Below, piece by piece: positions 21,305-31,996 of a stretch of DNA of 64,000 bases (position 1 is its first letter; each line of letters opens with the position of its first letter). Under the pieces are notes generated by a model. It had not been told where the DNA came from. It saw only the letters and a program-made list of their open reading frames with translations, and made no database searches. The stretch covers positions 43,080,806 to 43,144,805 of the forward strand of contig CM048848.1 in the NCBI GenBank assembly GCA_026545225.1, given 5' to 3'. The position numbers were made by a program, and so were the translations under genes. This stretch comes from Cornus controversa (taxonomy: Eukaryota; Streptophyta; Magnoliopsida; Cornales; Cornaceae).

Positions 21305-22580
21305 GTCATTAGGACTTTGATGGTCATGGACTGAACTTATATTCATTATTTGTTTTCCATTGGACCATATCTTTTAGGTTAGGATAGGTTTTGTTTATTT
21401 TTAGTAATAATCATATGAGATTATGAGAATTATATTTTTCTAAGAAATAATGTGAATTCTTTATATTTCTTTTTAATTTCACTTTGATTTGTGAATGCAT
21501 AATTGGGACACTTAGTTTGTCAATGAATGAAGTACTTGATTTTATGATCTAAACATTGATAACCAATGTGCTGTATTTATTTCTTTTTAAATATAAATTT
21601 TCTGAGTCCATATAAAATTGTGCACTAGTCCAACTCTGAGAGAATTGATTGAAAACTAATGTGAAGTTGACTAGAGTATATTGTATGAGTAGCATTGAAA
21701 GCTTAAATGATCAATGAAAAAAAAATGATGAAAAAAATATGTTTTTATTCAGCATGAAAAGAAAAAGAAAATAAAAATTTGCTGAATATCTAAGACAAAA
21801 GGAAAAGGCTATATTCGGGATGTGTTCGTAGCTTCCACTACAATGTAAATCTCCAATGAGATATCTTTAAAAATTAAAGAGTTGTTTTGAGAAAAATAAC
21901 TGGCTACCTATAAGAGTGAAAGTCACCGTCTTAGAAATAAATAAAAAAATGATGAAATTCAATGAAAGAAAAATAAATGATTGATCAAGTAAAGTTATAT
22001 TTGCTTATTATCCAATATGTTTTATAAGATGGATCAAAGGAATTTGATTAATTTTTTATGAAGTTGGATTACACACACACACATGGATTTATTAGATGAA
22101 TTTCCAAATTTTTATAAATATTTGTGTGTTGGAAGTTGTGTCATGATCATGAATTTGAGGATGAATTTTATGGACAAATTATGGGTTTTAAAATTCTGCA
22201 TTTATAAATGTTTGAAATTTTTCAAAAATTTTAGGACTCATATTATTCTTTGAAAAATATGTTTTGATTATTCTCATGAGATTATTCATGTTTTATTTTT
22301 TTTTCCTTGAAAAATTTCAAAAATATGTTTATTTTGATTTTGTGTTTATTTTTTTACTCTTTATGTGTTTAATTGCTAAATCAAAGTGAAAAGATGTGTT
22401 TTTGGTGAATTAAAGGTCCAAAGTATAATTTTTCATAATTCACAAAGTTGGACCGGTCCCCATTATTGAGCATCGGTCGCACTTCTGCAAGTTCTGAGGA
22501 ACCGAGAGAAGTTGGACCGGTCCCAAAATATGAGGACCGGTCGCACTTAGCAGATGCCCAGATTCTTGACAGTCCGCGCA
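21305..22580. other. Non-coding 3' part of element 2
   Basis: 21305-21985 matches the end of element 1. 22080-22380 matches 15950-16230 in inverted orientation. 22440-22573 carries GGACCGGTCC words like those in the family LTRs, so a diverged 3' LTR may lie here, but I cannot place its start. It is cut by the TRIM at 22581. Confidence 0.5.
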
Positions 22581-23164
22581 TGTAATACCCCGCTCCAACA
22601 CATGGTATGATATTGTCCGCTTTGGGCCTTAGCCCGCACGGTTTTGCTCTTGGGTTTTACCCCAAAAGGCCTCATACCATTTGAAGAGAACATATTACAT
22701 ATAAGCACATCCCCTTTTCCACACCCAGGCGATGTGGGATTGAGCACCCTGTACCCTGTCAGTGTGGTAGCTCAACCCAGTGTCTTATCTTCGCACCCGC
22801 CCACTCACACCCGTCCACAAGGGTTACTACAATCCACCCCCCTACGAGGCCCGACGTCCTCGTCGGCACACTTCCGGCTGGGTTCAGGCTCTGATACCAA
22901 CTGTAATACCCCTCTCCAACACATGGTATGATATTGTCCGCTTTGGGCCTTAGCCCGCACGATTTTGCTCTTGGGTTTTACCCCAAAAGGTCTCACCTCA
23001 TACCATTTGAAGAGAACATATATTACATATAAGCACATCCCCTTTTTCACACCCAGGCGATGTGGGATTGAGCACCCTGTACCCTGTCAGTGTGGTAGCT
23101 CAGCCCAGTGTCTTGTCTTCGCACCCGCCCACTCACACCGGTCCACAAGGGTTACTACAGCGCA
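22576..23164 (-). mobile_element. Complete TRIM element with GCGCA target duplication
   Basis: Two near-identical LTRs (22581-22831, 251 bp, and 22902-23159, 258 bp) flank only 70 bp. On the minus strand each LTR runs TGTAGTAACCC...TATTACA. Next to the 23159-22902 copy lies TGGTATCAGAGC (iMet primer site, 22900-22889), and before the other copy a purine tract (complement of 22833-22845). The host bases GCGCA occur at 22576-22580 and again at 23160-23164, a perfect 5-bp target duplication. It has no coding capacity. The same LTR family starts the Ty3/gypsy element at 61347. Frames read across it are not genes. Confidence 0.95.
22889..22900 (-). other. TRIM primer-binding site
   Basis: GCTCTGATACCA on the plus strand is TGGTATCAGAGC on the minus strand, the tRNA-iMet primer site, one base from the LTR. 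Confidence 0.9.
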
Positions 23165-24051
23165 CGCGTGCTTTGGTCTTAACCATGCCTATTGTCCTCA
23201 TATGCACACTTACACTCTACTTCTCTTCTCAAGCTCTACATACACTCAAACACTCAAGCAATCTCTTCTTCTACATTTTTTTGTGGATTGATTGATATTG
23301 GAGGATTAGGATTGTCTAATTAGGAGTTGGTGTTTATTGATTGTGGATTTGGAAGAAATTGTGCAAACAAATTGCTTTAAAATTTGAGGATTGAAGTTTT
23401 GCTCTCCAAGTGTTTGACAGAATTCTTTAATAGAGCTTGTGATCTTGTTTATGCTTTCATTCATTGTGACTTTCATGATTAGGTCTAAAAGAGATAGGGG
23501 AGTGCTTTTAAAATTGAAAGGAGTTTTGATTTGAAATATCTTGGTTGAGAGTCCTTATATGATTTGGGTAACATATTTGGATATTTTATCTTTCATAATC
23601 AAAGTGTTTGTCATTATCATTGAGGTAAATACAACTGTTATGACTCAATTGTTGGTATTCTTGATCTTAACAGGTGGTATTATTTTGTAATATTTGAGGA
23701 CAAATCTTGATAGACCACCTATAGAAGATAATGATTCGAGCCTTACGAATACCCAATGTATCTTTGATAATGGACATCATTCACTCTCTTACATCACTGA
23801 TGATAACTAGTTTTTAAGGGTTTGATGTTTTGATGATTCAGACTAGTTCATCTGTTTTCTAGGTTTATGACTTAGACTTGTTTATTTTTGGATACACATG
23901 GTGTCTTTGATTAGAATGAATGTCTATTTTTTGGATACACATGATATATTTTATTTCAATGAAAAATTTCAATTTTATTTTAAAATAACTAAAACTCAAT
24001 TTCAAAATTTTACTACAACTAAAACTTCCATATATATATATATATATATAT
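23165..24051. other. Non-coding DNA after the TRIM
   Basis: No coding signal. 23165-23300 is rich in CTCTAC/CACTCAA words like the transcribed leader of a plant LTR and is continuous with the DNA before the TRIM once the insertion is removed. The segment ends in a (TA)n run at 24030-24050. Confidence 0.4.
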
Positions 24052-24912
24052 GAGGAGTGCGAGTATCCTCCACTGATAGGTGGAAATCAATTCTAAAAAT
24101 TAAATACTTTCCTGCAATAAATGTCTTACTTTTTTTATCAATCAATATATCTTTTCAGTTCTAAAGTATTTATATTGGTGCCATCAACAAACAAATAAAA
24201 TTATAAACATAAAGTATTAAAATATTTTAATTAATATTTTTTTTTATATTGTCCTAGTTTTAAATATATTTAATAATCTATATACTTATTATAATCATTT
24301 CCTATATAATTTTTATAATTTTGTAATTATGGTTAATTGAATAAGTATATAGATTATTAAAAATATTAATAAAAATAAAATTATAAACATAAAGTATATA
24401 GATTAATTGAATAAGTATGTAATTATTTAAAATATTAATAAAAAAAATTATAAACATAAAGTATATAGATGAATTGAATAAGTATATAGATTATTATGGT
24501 TAATTGAAGAAGTATATAGATTATTAAAAATATTTAAAAGCAGGAAAATATATATAAAAAAATTTTAATAAAAATATTTTAATACTTTAAAAATATGTTC
24601 TTTAATTCAATTAACCATAATTACAAAATTTTAAAAATTATATAGGAAATGATTATAATAAGTATATAGATTATTAAAAATATTTAAAAGTAGGACAATA
24701 TAAAAAAATATTAATAAAAATATTTTAATACTTTATGTTTATAATTTTATTTGTTTGTTGATGGCACCGGTGTAAATACTTTAGAATTGGAAGGTACATT
24801 GATTGATAAAAAATTAGGACATTTATTACAGGAAAGTATTTAATTTTTGGGATTGATTTTCAGAGTCTTTGTGCAAGGACACTCACTTGAGCGACTGCCG
24901 CTAGCATTTCTC
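24052..24912. mobile_element. Fold-back MITE with arms of about 330 bp
   Basis: The left arm (about 24052-24370) and the reverse complement of the right arm (about 24600-24912) align for about 330 bp. Examples are AAAAATTAAATACTTTCCTG, GGTGCCATCAACAAACAAAT and AATCTATATACTTATTATAA. The ends are GAGGAGTGCGAG and, reversed, GAGAAATGCTAGCGGCAGTCG. TA runs border both sides, suggesting a TA target. The central part holds shorter repeats of AGTATATAGATTATT. It is non-coding. Confidence 0.85.
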
Positions 24913-24949
24913 ATATATATATATTCGATTTTATATGAAGAAAATTAAT

Positions 24950-25238
24950 TGAGTTTACTATGTTAGTTTTTTTAGGAGAGAAAGATGAGGATGGTAGAGA
25001 GAAGTTCGATGGTGAAAGAATTTATATATATATACACACATTGAAAGAGGAGAGATAAAATATTAAGAGATTATGAAAATAATTTTGTCTTAAAATTTTT
25101 TGCTTTGAATGTTTTATAAAAATAGCAAACAGGTAATAAATGAGGCTGTATAAATGAGACTTTATGATTGATTTTCAATCAATCAAAAGAGCGATGTGCA
25201 TTGACAATCACTTACCTAATCGACTGCCCTAACACTCC
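24950..25238. mobile_element. Partial MITE, right end
   Basis: The end ..CGACTGCCCTAACACTCCTC is the reverse of GAGGAGTGTTAGGGCAGTCG, the same terminus as the fold-back MITE and as the left end at 38912. The inner GATTGATTTTCAATCAATC segment also matches the 38912 copy. No left end is visible. Confidence 0.6.
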
Positions 25239-25239
25239 T

Positions 25240-25325
25240 CTAACTCCTTTTGGGCCAGAATTATTCATCACCATAGTTGATTTATGGGTCTTCTTTGATC
25301 TCCCTTCAATCAGTGATGCATCCGG
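25240..25325. repeat. Single copy of the 11.5-kb repeat unit
   Basis: TAACTCCTTTTGGGCCAGAA through CAATCAGTGATG matches the inner part of the 173-bp unit at 11530-11875. Confidence 0.8.
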
Positions 25326-25384
25326 CAAATTATAGGGGCCTCGAACGACAACTAGATTTACTTTGATGATAATTTGAAATTTCA

Positions 25385-25600
25385 TATATAATATTATTTT
25401 TTTATCAACAAGGAAATTTCGTCACTGTTTTAGATAGGTCGTTGCTTCAGAAGGGTCAAAGAAAGGATATTCATATGAGAAATTATTTAAGTCCAAGCAA
25501 TTCACATTATTGAAGAAGTCCAAGCAATTCGCATCATTTTAGATGAGTTGCTATCATTTTTTATTATTTGATTCGACAAATCCACTATGTTTTGACCTGA
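25385..25600 (-). pseudogene. Orphan RLP promoter, gene body missing
   Basis: TTTCATATATAATATT through AAGGAAATTTCGTCACTG and GGGTCAAAGAAAGGATATTC matches the start-proximal upstream DNA of RLP1 (10790-10930) and RLP2 (38190-38345), including the W-box GGTCAA. No RLP coding sequence follows on the lower-coordinate side; unrelated DNA begins at about 25384. It marks a lost RLP copy. Confidence 0.7.
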
Positions 25601-26077
25601 GGAGGAGCGCGACCGTCACCCAACACTCTTTTCAGTGATTGGTTCAATCACAATCGTATCATTAGTTTTCAACTAATCACTGCAAGCGTGAAATAAATAA
25701 AAAAAGAGAAGCAAATTATCATAACAGTTGTAGGGATATGTAAAGTTCATCCAAAAAAAAGGAAAATGATAAAACATCCGAATTGGTATTACTACTGACT
25801 GATGTGTCAATTATTCATTTAAATATTTTGAAGGAGAGATACAATATCTTTATCTATTACTAATTAAAAGTTCTTATTGGACACAAGTGATTGAAGTGAA
25901 AAAAAAATCGATTGGGAAGTGTAGTACTACTACTCATTATAAACTTATTTTCATAATTGGTTGAAAATCATGGAAGGCGAGTGTGGAGCCAAAGTCGTTT
26001 TAACAATCTAGAGTTAAAAATTTAATTATTGATGAAGTGCTAACAATCTAGACTTAAAAAAAGAAAAAATTACACCT

Positions 26078-26810
26078 AAGTCCTACTTTTATCTCCAAAA
26101 GACAAGTCTTATAATTTTGTTTATAAGACCAATAAGTCTTACTTCTGAAACTCTTTTACATTTAAGTTCTAAACCACTCAACATTCCATTTATACCCTCA
26201 CAAAATTAGACTAAAATTTTGCAATTATAATTTCGTAAGCCAAAAATTTATATTTGAATATTTAAATATATCTAATTTTTTTCTATTAACACTTAGATTT
26301 TTTTTCATTAATATATTTTTTATTTTCAAAAAAATTATTATTTTTTTTTCAAAAGGATAATTTTTTATTCAAATTGTTTCCAGAAAAAGAAATTATAATA
26401 TTTTATTAAGTTTTAAATATTTTTTTTTTGTATATGAAAAATTATTGTTGTAAAATCTACAAAATATTTTTGGAATTAAATTATCAAAATAATTTGTCTT
26501 TTTTTTTTCAAAATAATAAAAGATTATTCAAATTATTTCAATAAAAAGAAATTATAATATTTTATGAATTTTTAAATAGAATTTTTAATATTTGTGTACG
26601 AAAATTTATTGTAGTAAAATTTACAAAAAAAAAAATGGAATTGAATTTTAATTATATTAATTCTAAATCTAATTTGGTAAGGGTATAAGTGAAAAGTTAA
26701 ATGGTTTATAACTTAAATAAAAAAAGGTTTCAAAAGTAAAAGTAAAACTTATTAGTCTTATAGAAATATTTATTGGACTTACTTCTATTTTGCATTGAAA
26801 AGTATGACTT
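26078..26810. mobile_element. Fold-back element, unit I copy
   Basis: The left arm AAGTCCTACTTTTATCTCC...AAGTCTTACTTCTGAAACTC...ACCACTCAACATTCC matches the reversed right arm for about 140 bp (AAGTCATACTTTTCAATGC...). The interior is very AT-rich and non-coding. The matching copy is at 39122-39865, carried by the segmental duplication. Confidence 0.75.
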
Positions 26811-26845
26811 AGTAAATGGAAATAAATGAGAAAAGTATGGCTTAG

Positions 26846-26985
26846 TAAATGAAAATAAATGAGATAGTTGGTTTTGTAGTAGTTTTAGTACTAAATGAAA
26901 ATAAATGAGATAGTTGGTTTTGTAGTAGTTTTAATACTAAATGAAAATAAATGAGTTAGTTGATTTTGCAGCCAAACAAGATTAT
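26846..26985. repeat. 46-bp minisatellite, unit I
   Basis: Tandem unit beginning TAAATGAAAATAAATGAGAT and ending TAGTTTTAGTAC, present about two full times plus a partial unit. Confidence 0.85.
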
Positions 26986-28129
26986 TTGTAGTCCTATTGT
27001 TGCAAACCAATACGAAGGTTGTAGTTGCAGTAGTAAATGAAAAATCATGAGGTAGTTGGTTTTGTAGGTGGTTGTTAGTAGTAAATGGTCAACCCTTTAT
27101 TACGTGATTAAGTCACCACCGACCCTAAATACACACATCGACAAGGGAACAAGAACATTAATTGATATTTTTGAGTACATTTGGGATTCTTGTTGACAAA
27201 TTTTTATATTTTGAAAACGTGTTTGATTACCACCTATGCTACAGAATGTCTCATTTTCAATATATACATTCAAATTATAATTTATCTATTGATCTCTCAA
27301 TAAACTGCCTAATTGAAAAAATGTCCTTTTTTTAGTGGTAGATGATACGAGGAGATAGAGAGCGAGAAAATGAGAGAAAGATTGAAATACTTTACTTTTT
27401 TTAAGACCCAAAAACATTAGTGCAGGGCAAGGATGTACAGTAAGGTATTTTTAAAAATTTAGAGGAGCTATTTTTAAAATTTTAACAAAATATATAGGTC
27501 ATAATGTAAATAAAAAAAATTCAGTGAGTCCTCCACTCGACCCTTATAGGTCCGTCCCAGTCTTCAATTCAGTCTCATGCGTTTTTTAAAATTTGGAAGC
27601 ACTTTCTTTAATCGAAGGAAATATAAAAACTGTATGACCGTTGATGGATGTAATTATAAATGCAGGTTTGAGTAGGAGAACAGTGGTTTTGTACCAAATA
27701 AATATAAAATGTCTGAACATCCATAGGCTGAACACCTGTTGACAATATAAAATGCAAGAAAATATAATAATCAATTTAGTTATTGGCCACCCCATGCAGG
27801 AAAAAAAAAATGTTGATTATAATTCTATGTATCTATTTGTTATAAATCAATCTAGTTCCCTCCAATGACATGAACAATATGCAATTTAGGAATGAATTTA
27901 AAGGCTCAATTATGTCAATTATCATTCTGTGTACATGTATGAATATATATATACATGCATGTACCCTACAGTGGTTTCGTTACCATATAGAGAGACAGAC
28001 AATGACCAATTAAGAAAAAGCAGAGCATTAGATGAAGAAGACGAATGCAGGCAAATTTGACTTCATCCCGTCGTATCACCTGCTATATTTAATTTTTTAA
28101 AGATATTTTTAATGTGTCAATTTTTGGCA
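26986..28129. other. Upstream module block, unit I
   Basis: Matches 11.34-12.5 kb and 40.06-41.23 kb. Non-coding except for the short frame at 27870. Confidence 0.5.
27870..28013 (+). CDS. Doubtful short ORF, copy 2 (MNNMQFRNEF)
   Basis: Starts MNNMQFRNEFKGSIMSIIIL and runs 47 codons. It is one of five copies; its C-terminal half is in a different frame from the 40985 copy because of small indels. Function unknown. Confidence 0.12.
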   Translation: MNNMQFRNEFKGSIMSIIILCTCMNIYIHACTLQWFRYHIERQTMTN

Positions 28130-28560
28130 CTCTTTTGTCTCTTACTTTTTATAAAAATTATATTTCCTCTTTTTGTCAACGCATTAATTGGCCTCTTGCG
28201 TATGTGCCCAAACTATCTAAATCTATCATCTTTTATTGTTTTGATTTAACCCAACAATCTGTTCCATAAAGCATAGTTAGTTTAATAACCGTCTAATAGA
28301 AATTTCTTTTTAAATTATGTTATCCATTTTTTTTCACCCTCATCCAATTTTATTAGTTAAATCACTGTCTATGTCTCCATTCTTTTTGTAATATTGATTC
28401 AAAGTAATGAAAGCCGTTATTTTGAATATTCTTTCAATTTTCAAGTGTTATTATTATATTATAAAAAAATTTACATTTCATATATTCTATTTTAGTTAAA
28501 TTAATTTTCATTCCCAAAGTTTCTTTAGAAACATCTAAATTCTAATATCACAATACACTA
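28130..28560 (-). pseudogene. RTE-type LINE reverse transcriptase tail, unit I
   Basis: Minus-strand pieces read KIEYMKCKF, then ESILQKE, then FY*TVIKLTMLYGTDCWV, then RFR*FGHIRKRPINALTKR. They are in the order of the plant RTE-type LINE C-terminal region (KTEYMECKF, YLGSIIQ, FYRTAIRPAMLYGTECW, RLRWFGHVQRRP). There are many stops, and about 145 bp present in unit II are missing between the last two motifs. Confidence 0.8.
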
Positions 28561-29538
28561 AAACAAAATTGAGTTTTCACGACTCCTTTACTACCTGCAT
28601 AAAACGGAGATCGTGTACAATGATTGTTCACACATGACTGCTCCAAGTATTCTTTTCTTCTGTGATTAATTATTTTCAGGGAAAAAGAAAATTAAACTGT
28701 GCCAGGGGAAAATAAAATTATATATTTCCCTTTAATCCCTGCAATTCCGTGTGTGTTTCATGTTCAAATGTCTGATAATTTAACGTAACAATATAAACTC
28801 TATTAAATAACATAACAAGCAGTAATGTAAAACACAAACATATAAATTATGATAAAAATAAATCAGTAAGGAGCCATTGTTGGGGGCAATGGTGTACTTC
28901 ACACGAAGCACATTCCAGATTGAGGTGACATATCCAAAACTCTTGATCTTAGCCATTCCACGTCGTGCAACTTGTCCTTCACATAATTTTGGAAGAAACC
29001 ATCAAATTTGTATCATCATCGTCATCAAATCTTAATTATGCCAGCAATCAACATTCATACAGAAAAAAATCCATACTCAAAACTGTCAAGTATTGAAGAA
29101 AACAAAACAATCAATCACAGAATTCTCTAGTTATAAAATAGTAACTAGGAACTATAAGATTATCTAAGCTAAAATTAAGGGTTCAAAGGTGTTGTTTCCA
29201 ATCATTGAATGCAAAGAATAAGACTTCCTGTAATATGTACAGTACAAACCTTTTACGATAGTTTAAGCTATAAAAAAAAATTTGGTCCTTTAACATGGTA
29301 TAAGAGCATGTAATGTACAAAGTGCTTTAACATAGAGCATGTAATCGTTGTGAGTTTAAGTTGAAACACTTATTTCATGAGGAAAAAGATGCAGTGGCTT
29401 TCAAAATAGTTGAAGGAGGAGAGTTGTGAGATGAAAAGCTCTACTACTATTTTGTATTATATGCACAACATTTGAAAGTATGATTCTCATACGCAATGCA
29501 CTGAATTGTAAAAGCATAGACATTCTCTTAAATAGATA
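28561..29538. other. 3' flank of RLP wreck 1
   Basis: 28640-29540 resembles the 3' flanks of RLP1-3. The conserved open frame (YKFDGFFQNYVKDK..) lies on the minus strand at about 28995-28890. Cut at 29539 by a solo LTR. Confidence 0.5.
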
Positions 29539-30178
29539 TGATGCAGAGCATCCGAGTCAGATAATGCTGAGCTGTCAGACGACACGTTGATGGCACTGAA
29601 ATATCTTGAGTTGGCAGATCAACGTAAAGATGGCAGGAAATCGTGATCTTGTCACTAATTAGGGTGTTTTTGGATGCGATTCAGTATTTTGACCATAACT
29701 TTGGCTACAGGTGTCAGAATCGCCTTTATGACCACAATTCGGAAAGCTTGGTTCGGCGCGCACGTCGTGGGCACTAGCTAAAGCTGGGTGAGTATTTTTT
29801 CGAGGCCAAAATCCACTGTTTTCCCCTCCGAATCCCTAATTTTAGTTATTTTTTTCCTTTTTTGGTAATATTTATTTTGTTGATTAGGAAGAGATTCTGG
29901 GCTTGATTTGGGCCAGAATTCTGGCAACTTTCTTCTTTTATTTCGTATTTTATTTTGGCAAGAATATTAGGTTTTTGCTATTTTTGGTAATGTTGACGAA
30001 GTTCAGCTATATAACCCGGCTTGTGGGTTGATTCGAAGGGGCTCTTGATTTTGAATAATAATATTGAATACCAGAGACTTTTCTCTAAGTTTTTGGGCAA
30101 TTCTCGTACTTTCTTTCTGTTTATTTTCTGTTACCCTTAGCCTACAAAATAATCATTATTCTGTCCGGCGTCAAGATA
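29534..30178 (+). mobile_element. Solo LTR with AGATA target duplication
   Basis: 29539-30173 begins TGATGCAGAGCATCC and ends CCGGCGTCA. The five bases AGATA stand at both 29534-29538 and 30174-30178. A promoter-like CTATATAACC lies at about 30009, followed by a T-rich transcribed leader. There is no primer site or coding DNA inside. Orientation is inferred from the promoter. Unit II lacks it. Confidence 0.85.
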
Positions 30179-30487
30179 GCAGAGAGTGTCTTAGAAATGT
30201 TTGGGAAGGGTGAATGGTTACAACCTTTCAACAGGCAAAAATCACTTGATATCAAATAATCTTTTAACAACTTTTGAAAACTTGTTTGTTTAAATAGTTT
30301 TTCCGTGTCACAAGTAAAATTTAAAAAAACATAACAATCAATTTAACACAACAACAAACATGCAGTATAGTTTTCTGAAAACAAAAGGCCAAGTACTTTG
30401 CAGATTCCTAAAATTTTCCACATTGTAATGAAATTCACTTCCAAACTAAGCTTTTATATACAAGTGACAGAAATAACAAGAAAACTT
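30179..30487. other. Flank between solo LTR and RLP wreck 1
   Basis: Continuation of the RLP 3' flank (similar to 7330-7630). No gene. Confidence 0.5.
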
Positions 30488-30727
30488 ACCATTTGTGTAT
30501 TGACGTTATGTTTCTCACATTCTGTAATCTGTATACTACTTTGTCCACAAAATTGAACTATGGATCACTCCAAGGTTCTCTTGTTGCTATGATCAAGTAA
30601 GGAACCACAAGTCCAACAGCAAATCTCAAGCCAACACTCAAGTAAAACCACTTGTCAATGAAGTCCTCGCCATTGTCATTGTCAATAATCTTTGGCTGAT
30701 CTGAATACTTACCTTGGCATTTGTCAA
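30488..30727 (-). pseudogene. RLP wreck 1, C-terminal piece
   Basis: Minus strand reads KCQGKYSDQPKIIDNDNGED, then FYLSVGLRFAVGLVV (transmembrane part), then EPWSDP followed by a stop where RLP1 has AYFNFVDKV, then KVVYRLQNVRN and HKW before the conserved TGGTAAGT. It corresponds to about residues 983-1061 of RLP1. The upstream remainder is replaced by the TRIM. Confidence 0.85.
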
Positions 30728-31463
30728 TGTTAGAGAAAATATTATTAGAGTGAATTTAACCTTGATAGAAGATTGATATGAGTGATTTATGATGATTGAT
30801 TTTAGGAATCTTTCATCAATATATTTTTCATATTCATGACTTGTATTCTTTCATCTATAAATAGAGATGGTCATTATAAACAAAATTAAGAGAAAATACA
30901 ATAAAAGTGATATAACCATTTAGGCTTCGTGTGCTTTGGATGTAGGTATCCATATCCCTGTGTTGTTTAATTCTTTATTTCTCGCTTTAATTTTTTTTTT
31001 TTTTATCAACATGGTATCAGAGCAGGTTTATCATACCCTACTCTAGACTCGTCTCAAATCTTCGAATACTCGTATCCGATCTTCAGATCAACTTATCTTG
31101 GGTCTCACGATCAAGTTGTCTTGACTCTTTAAATGAACTCATCCCATATATTTGGCAACTTCATATTTAGTCTCAAGTTTGACACTTTCAGTTAAAATTT
31201 TCGTATACCAACTTGTGGGGAGGTGTTGAAAAATATATTATAGGAGTGATTTAAGTCTTGATAGAAGATTGATAGAAGTGATTTATGGGATTGATTTTAA
31301 GAACCCTCAATCAATGTATTTATCATATTTTTTACTTGTATTCTTCATATATAAAAAGAAATAGTTATTGTAAACAAAATTAAGAGAGAATACAATAAAA
31401 ATATAGCCCTTTGAATTTTGTGTTCTTATTTAATTTCTCCCTTCAATTTTATTTATATCAACA
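30728..31463 (+). mobile_element. TRIM element of a second family, in RLP wreck 1
   Basis: LTRs at 30728-31011 (TGTTAGAGAAAAT...TATCAACA) and 31224-31463 (TGTTGAAAAAT...TATCAACA) flank a 212-bp interior that begins TGGTATCAGAGC (31012-31023) and ends with the purine tract TGGGGAGG (31216-31223). It is non-coding. The host DNA on its two sides is RLP sequence from points about 0.9 kb apart in the gene, and there is no matching target duplication, so a deletion accompanied or followed the insertion. Confidence 0.9.
31012..31023 (+). other. TRIM primer-binding site
   Basis: TGGTATCAGAGC directly after the first LTR: tRNA-iMet primer site. Confidence 0.9.
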
Positions 31464-31996
31464 ATCGATAAGTTAGTAATTGGAAATAGAGAGAAGGATC
31501 AACTCTAGCATGGTTACACTAATATTTTGAGGGATTGGACCATAAAATTGATTGTTGGAGAGATCTAGTAAAGTAATCTGGTCAATAGGAAGAGGAATTG
31601 GTCCTTCAAAGAGGTTCGAGCTGAAGTTGATAAATGAAGAGTAAGCTACATTTAAAGGATTTGGGAAATGACCGTGTAACTGATTGAGGGAAATATTTAA
31701 CCATAACAGATCGATTAATAGAAATATCCCAAAACCAGGCAATTCTATCATTTGAGAAATCAAGAGACATGAGCTCGTTTTGAGATTCAAGGCAAGATGG
31801 ATATGAAGGACCCAAGTGACATGAACCCATGTCAACCGTCAAAACTTGGAATGGAGGAACCCAATTGGAACTGACATTCAAAATGAATGAATTTGAGGAT
31901 AAGTCTAATTAATCTCTTCAGCTTCCTTAGCTTCACAAAATGCACTTCTGAGATGCCCAAAACTGTCTCGAAGAGTCCCAGTTAATTTGTTCTCTT
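31464..31996 (-). pseudogene. RLP wreck 1, mid-LRR piece
   Basis: Minus strand carries NVSSNWVPPFQVLTVDMGSCHLGPS, LNVSLNQLHGHFPNP-like and LLDLSNNQFYGPIPQNISV segments in two overlapping frames, so at least one frameshift is present. It corresponds to the middle LRRs of RLP1 (about 8.82-9.40 kb). Homology stops at about 31996. No start, cap or island survives. Confidence 0.85.

Noticed and set aside
22581-23159. Cassandra TRIM with 5S rRNA promoter
   Set aside because: The LTR has the generic GCCCAAAGCGGACAATATC words but I cannot find the 5S internal promoter blocks, so the Cassandra name is not supported.
22644-23295. Short frames across the TRIM, and 61270-61533
   Set aside because: They are translations of LTR sequence in both orientations, repeated because the LTRs are repeated.
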